NCBI GenBank assembly: GCA_934630375.1
Contig: CAKTVQ010000014.1
Coordinates: 1 to 41,994, forward strand
Reading direction: 5' to 3'
Length of the DNA stretch: 41,994 nt
Source: an uncultured Collinsella sp.
GTDB lineage: Bacteria > Actinomycetota > Coriobacteriia > Coriobacteriales > Coriobacteriaceae
The notes under the pieces were generated by a model. That model saw only the letters and a program-made list of their open reading frames with translations. It did no database searches and was not told where the DNA came from. Shown piece by piece: positions 41,141 to 41,994 of this stretch. The position numbers were made by a program, and so were the translations under genes. Each line of letters starts with the position of its first letter. The first letter of the stretch is position 1.

Positions 41141-41227
41141 ATATGCCCAGCCGCTTCTTATATATACATCGACTATAAAGTTTTTTAAGTCTATTGATGT
41201 AAGCATATCTAAGTCTAGTTGACTAAG
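41141..41227 (-). promoter_or_regulatory. hsp20 promoter region with TAAGTCTA repeats
   Basis: Two TATATA-type -10 candidates occur on the minus strand near 41141 and 41163. TAAGTCTA occurs at 41186-41193 and 41210-41217, 24 bases apart. CTAAGTC (41209-41215) and GACTAAG (41221-41227) form an inverted repeat with one mismatch. This is neither CIRCE nor the HspR box, so another regulator may bind. Confidence 0.4.
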
Positions 41228-41346
41228 GTTTTGTCTGATTAACGGAATTTGAACGAAGGCTTAAATAATGTATGCAATCCCATCAAAACTAGACGGCTGG
41301 CTTACAATGGGCGCATACACGATATTGATGACGAACTAAGGGCATC

Positions 41347-41814
41347 ATGGACGATCAAAAACAGGACAACACGTTTATGCCGGAGCAGGACGAAACATCC
41401 AGCCCGCAACCGATTCGATTCCATCGCCCCCACACCTCGCAAGAGCCCATCAATGACTCAGAGCCCGAATATGTGACAAGAAACCGATATCAAACACTCG
41501 AAGATGCGCAAACGGGACGCAAACATATGGGCGTGGCCTCGGGTGACCCTGTGTATCTGAAAGACGCACCATTATCTAAAAACAGCGCAATCAATGACGA
41601 CCCGAGGAAAACGCCCGTAACTCGGCAGCAAAGAGGTCCTCGACCCAAGCAAACCTTGACGCACTCGGCACGCTATCTCGAAACGCCAAAACAGGGAAAA
41701 TCAATCTTCGTTTCGTCAAGTAAACGACGCAAGAAACATCGACTGACAATCCTGCTTTTGATCATTGTGGCCATAGCAGTTGCCCTCGTTATTCGATTTA
41801 TTTTCTTTAAATAA
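41347..41814 (+). CDS. hypothetical C-terminally anchored membrane protein
   Basis: A 155-residue protein without a recognised family. The first 120 residues are polar, rich in Pro, Gln, Asp and Arg and probably disordered. KRRKKH is followed by one hydrophobic helix, LTILLLIIVAIAVALVIRFIFF, that ends at the C-terminus, so the bulk would be cytoplasmic in a tail-anchored form. AAGGGC lies four bases before ATG 41347. TACAAT at 41303 could be a -10 box. It is divergent from hsp20 with about 275 bases between and convergent with the rRNA operon end. Confidence 0.7.
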   Translation: MDDQKQDNTFMPEQDETSSPQPIRFHRPHTSQEPINDSEPEYVTRNRYQTLEDAQTGRKHMGVASGDPVYLKDAPLSKNSAINDDPRKTPVTRQQRGPRPKQTLTHSARYLETPKQGKSIFVSSSKRRKKHRLTILLLIIVAIAVALVIRFIFFK

Positions 41815-41879
41815 AAGCTCAATACCAAAAACGATAAGATCGTCTAGTGTAATTGAGTCATTTACGCCCCGTAAAAACG

Positions 41880-41910
41880 AAAAAAGGGGGAGGCCGCGAG
41901 GCCTCCCCCT
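41880..41910 (-). terminator. rRNA operon terminator
   Basis: On the minus strand GGGGGAGGCC pairs with GGCCTCCCCC around TCGC and is followed by TTTTTT. It lies about 35 bases after the 3' end of the 5S gene. Confidence 0.9.
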
Positions 41911-41946
41911 TCTAAGTTCAAGCGTACGGCTCGGTGCCGTCCACCG

Positions 41947-41994
41947 GTCAGCGGCGCCCTGGCCTCCCACGGGCTGGCCCCGCAGTACTCTCGG
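41947..41994 (-). rRNA. 5S rRNA, 3' end (partial)
   Basis: The minus strand reads GAGAGTACTGCGGGGCCAGC, then CCGTGGGAGGCCAGGGCGCC and GCTGACC. This matches the 3' third of actinobacterial 5S rRNA (GGTACTGC..., ...TGGGAG..GGGCGCCG). The 5' two thirds, and presumably 16S and 23S, lie beyond the window. The exact 3' end is estimated. Confidence 0.75.

Overview
The window looks like chromosomal DNA of a high-GC actinobacterium of the class Coriobacteriia, most likely Collinsella. This is inferred from base composition, gene content and many palindromic intergenic repeats; no search was run. There is no phage or plasmid signature. The only mobile element seen is one IS200-type insertion. A partial 5S rRNA with its terminator closes the right edge.

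Layout. 0-7.2 kb: cysE, a MarR-controlled heterodimeric ABC exporter operon (marR and two ABC genes on the minus strand), a small orphan protein, a nitroreductase and an IS200/IS605 tnpA element. 7.2-11.3 kb: a membrane-anchored hypothetical protein, a Fis-type regulator with a degenerate AAA+ domain, a YeiH-type exporter and a divergent GntR regulator. 11.4-16.6 kb: glmS, a repeat-rich gap, a LacI regulator overlapping a HAD phosphatase tail to tail, and an orphan larE. 16.6-17.3 kb: a gene-free cluster of hairpin repeats. 17.3-24.8 kb: a minus-strand sugar operon (PTS EIIBC, GatZ/KbaZ-like aldolase subunit, transaldolase, split transketolase, PTS EIIA) with a divergent LacI regulator. 24.9-28.2 kb: a secreted non-specific nuclease and a divergent EF-G-like GTPase. 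28.4-31.1 kb: a polar amino-acid ABC importer (ATPase, permease, Tat-type binding lipoprotein). 31.3-35.1 kb: an RlmD-type rRNA methyltransferase, a PHP phosphoesterase and an aminotransferase. 35.3-41.8 kb: ftsH, hpt, tilS, a WalJ-like metallo-hydrolase, a small heat-shock protein and a membrane-anchored hypothetical protein.

How the genes fit together. The sugar operon carries what is needed to import and phosphorylate a sugar, cleave a ketose bisphosphate and rearrange the products through the non-oxidative pentose phosphate pathway. The ABC exporter has one consensus and one degenerate ATPase site and is transcribed behind its own MarR repressor, whose promoter region carries two matching 18-bp operator-like sites.

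The least explained feature is non-coding. At least four copies of an approximately 80-105 bp structured element occur in gaps between co-oriented genes or next to the sugar operon. Their stems differ in sequence but stay paired, while flanking loop motifs are conserved. A second family of palindromes shares a GGGACAG core, and a third shares a GTTACAGATC core. An identical 18-mer starts exactly three bases after two unrelated stop codons.
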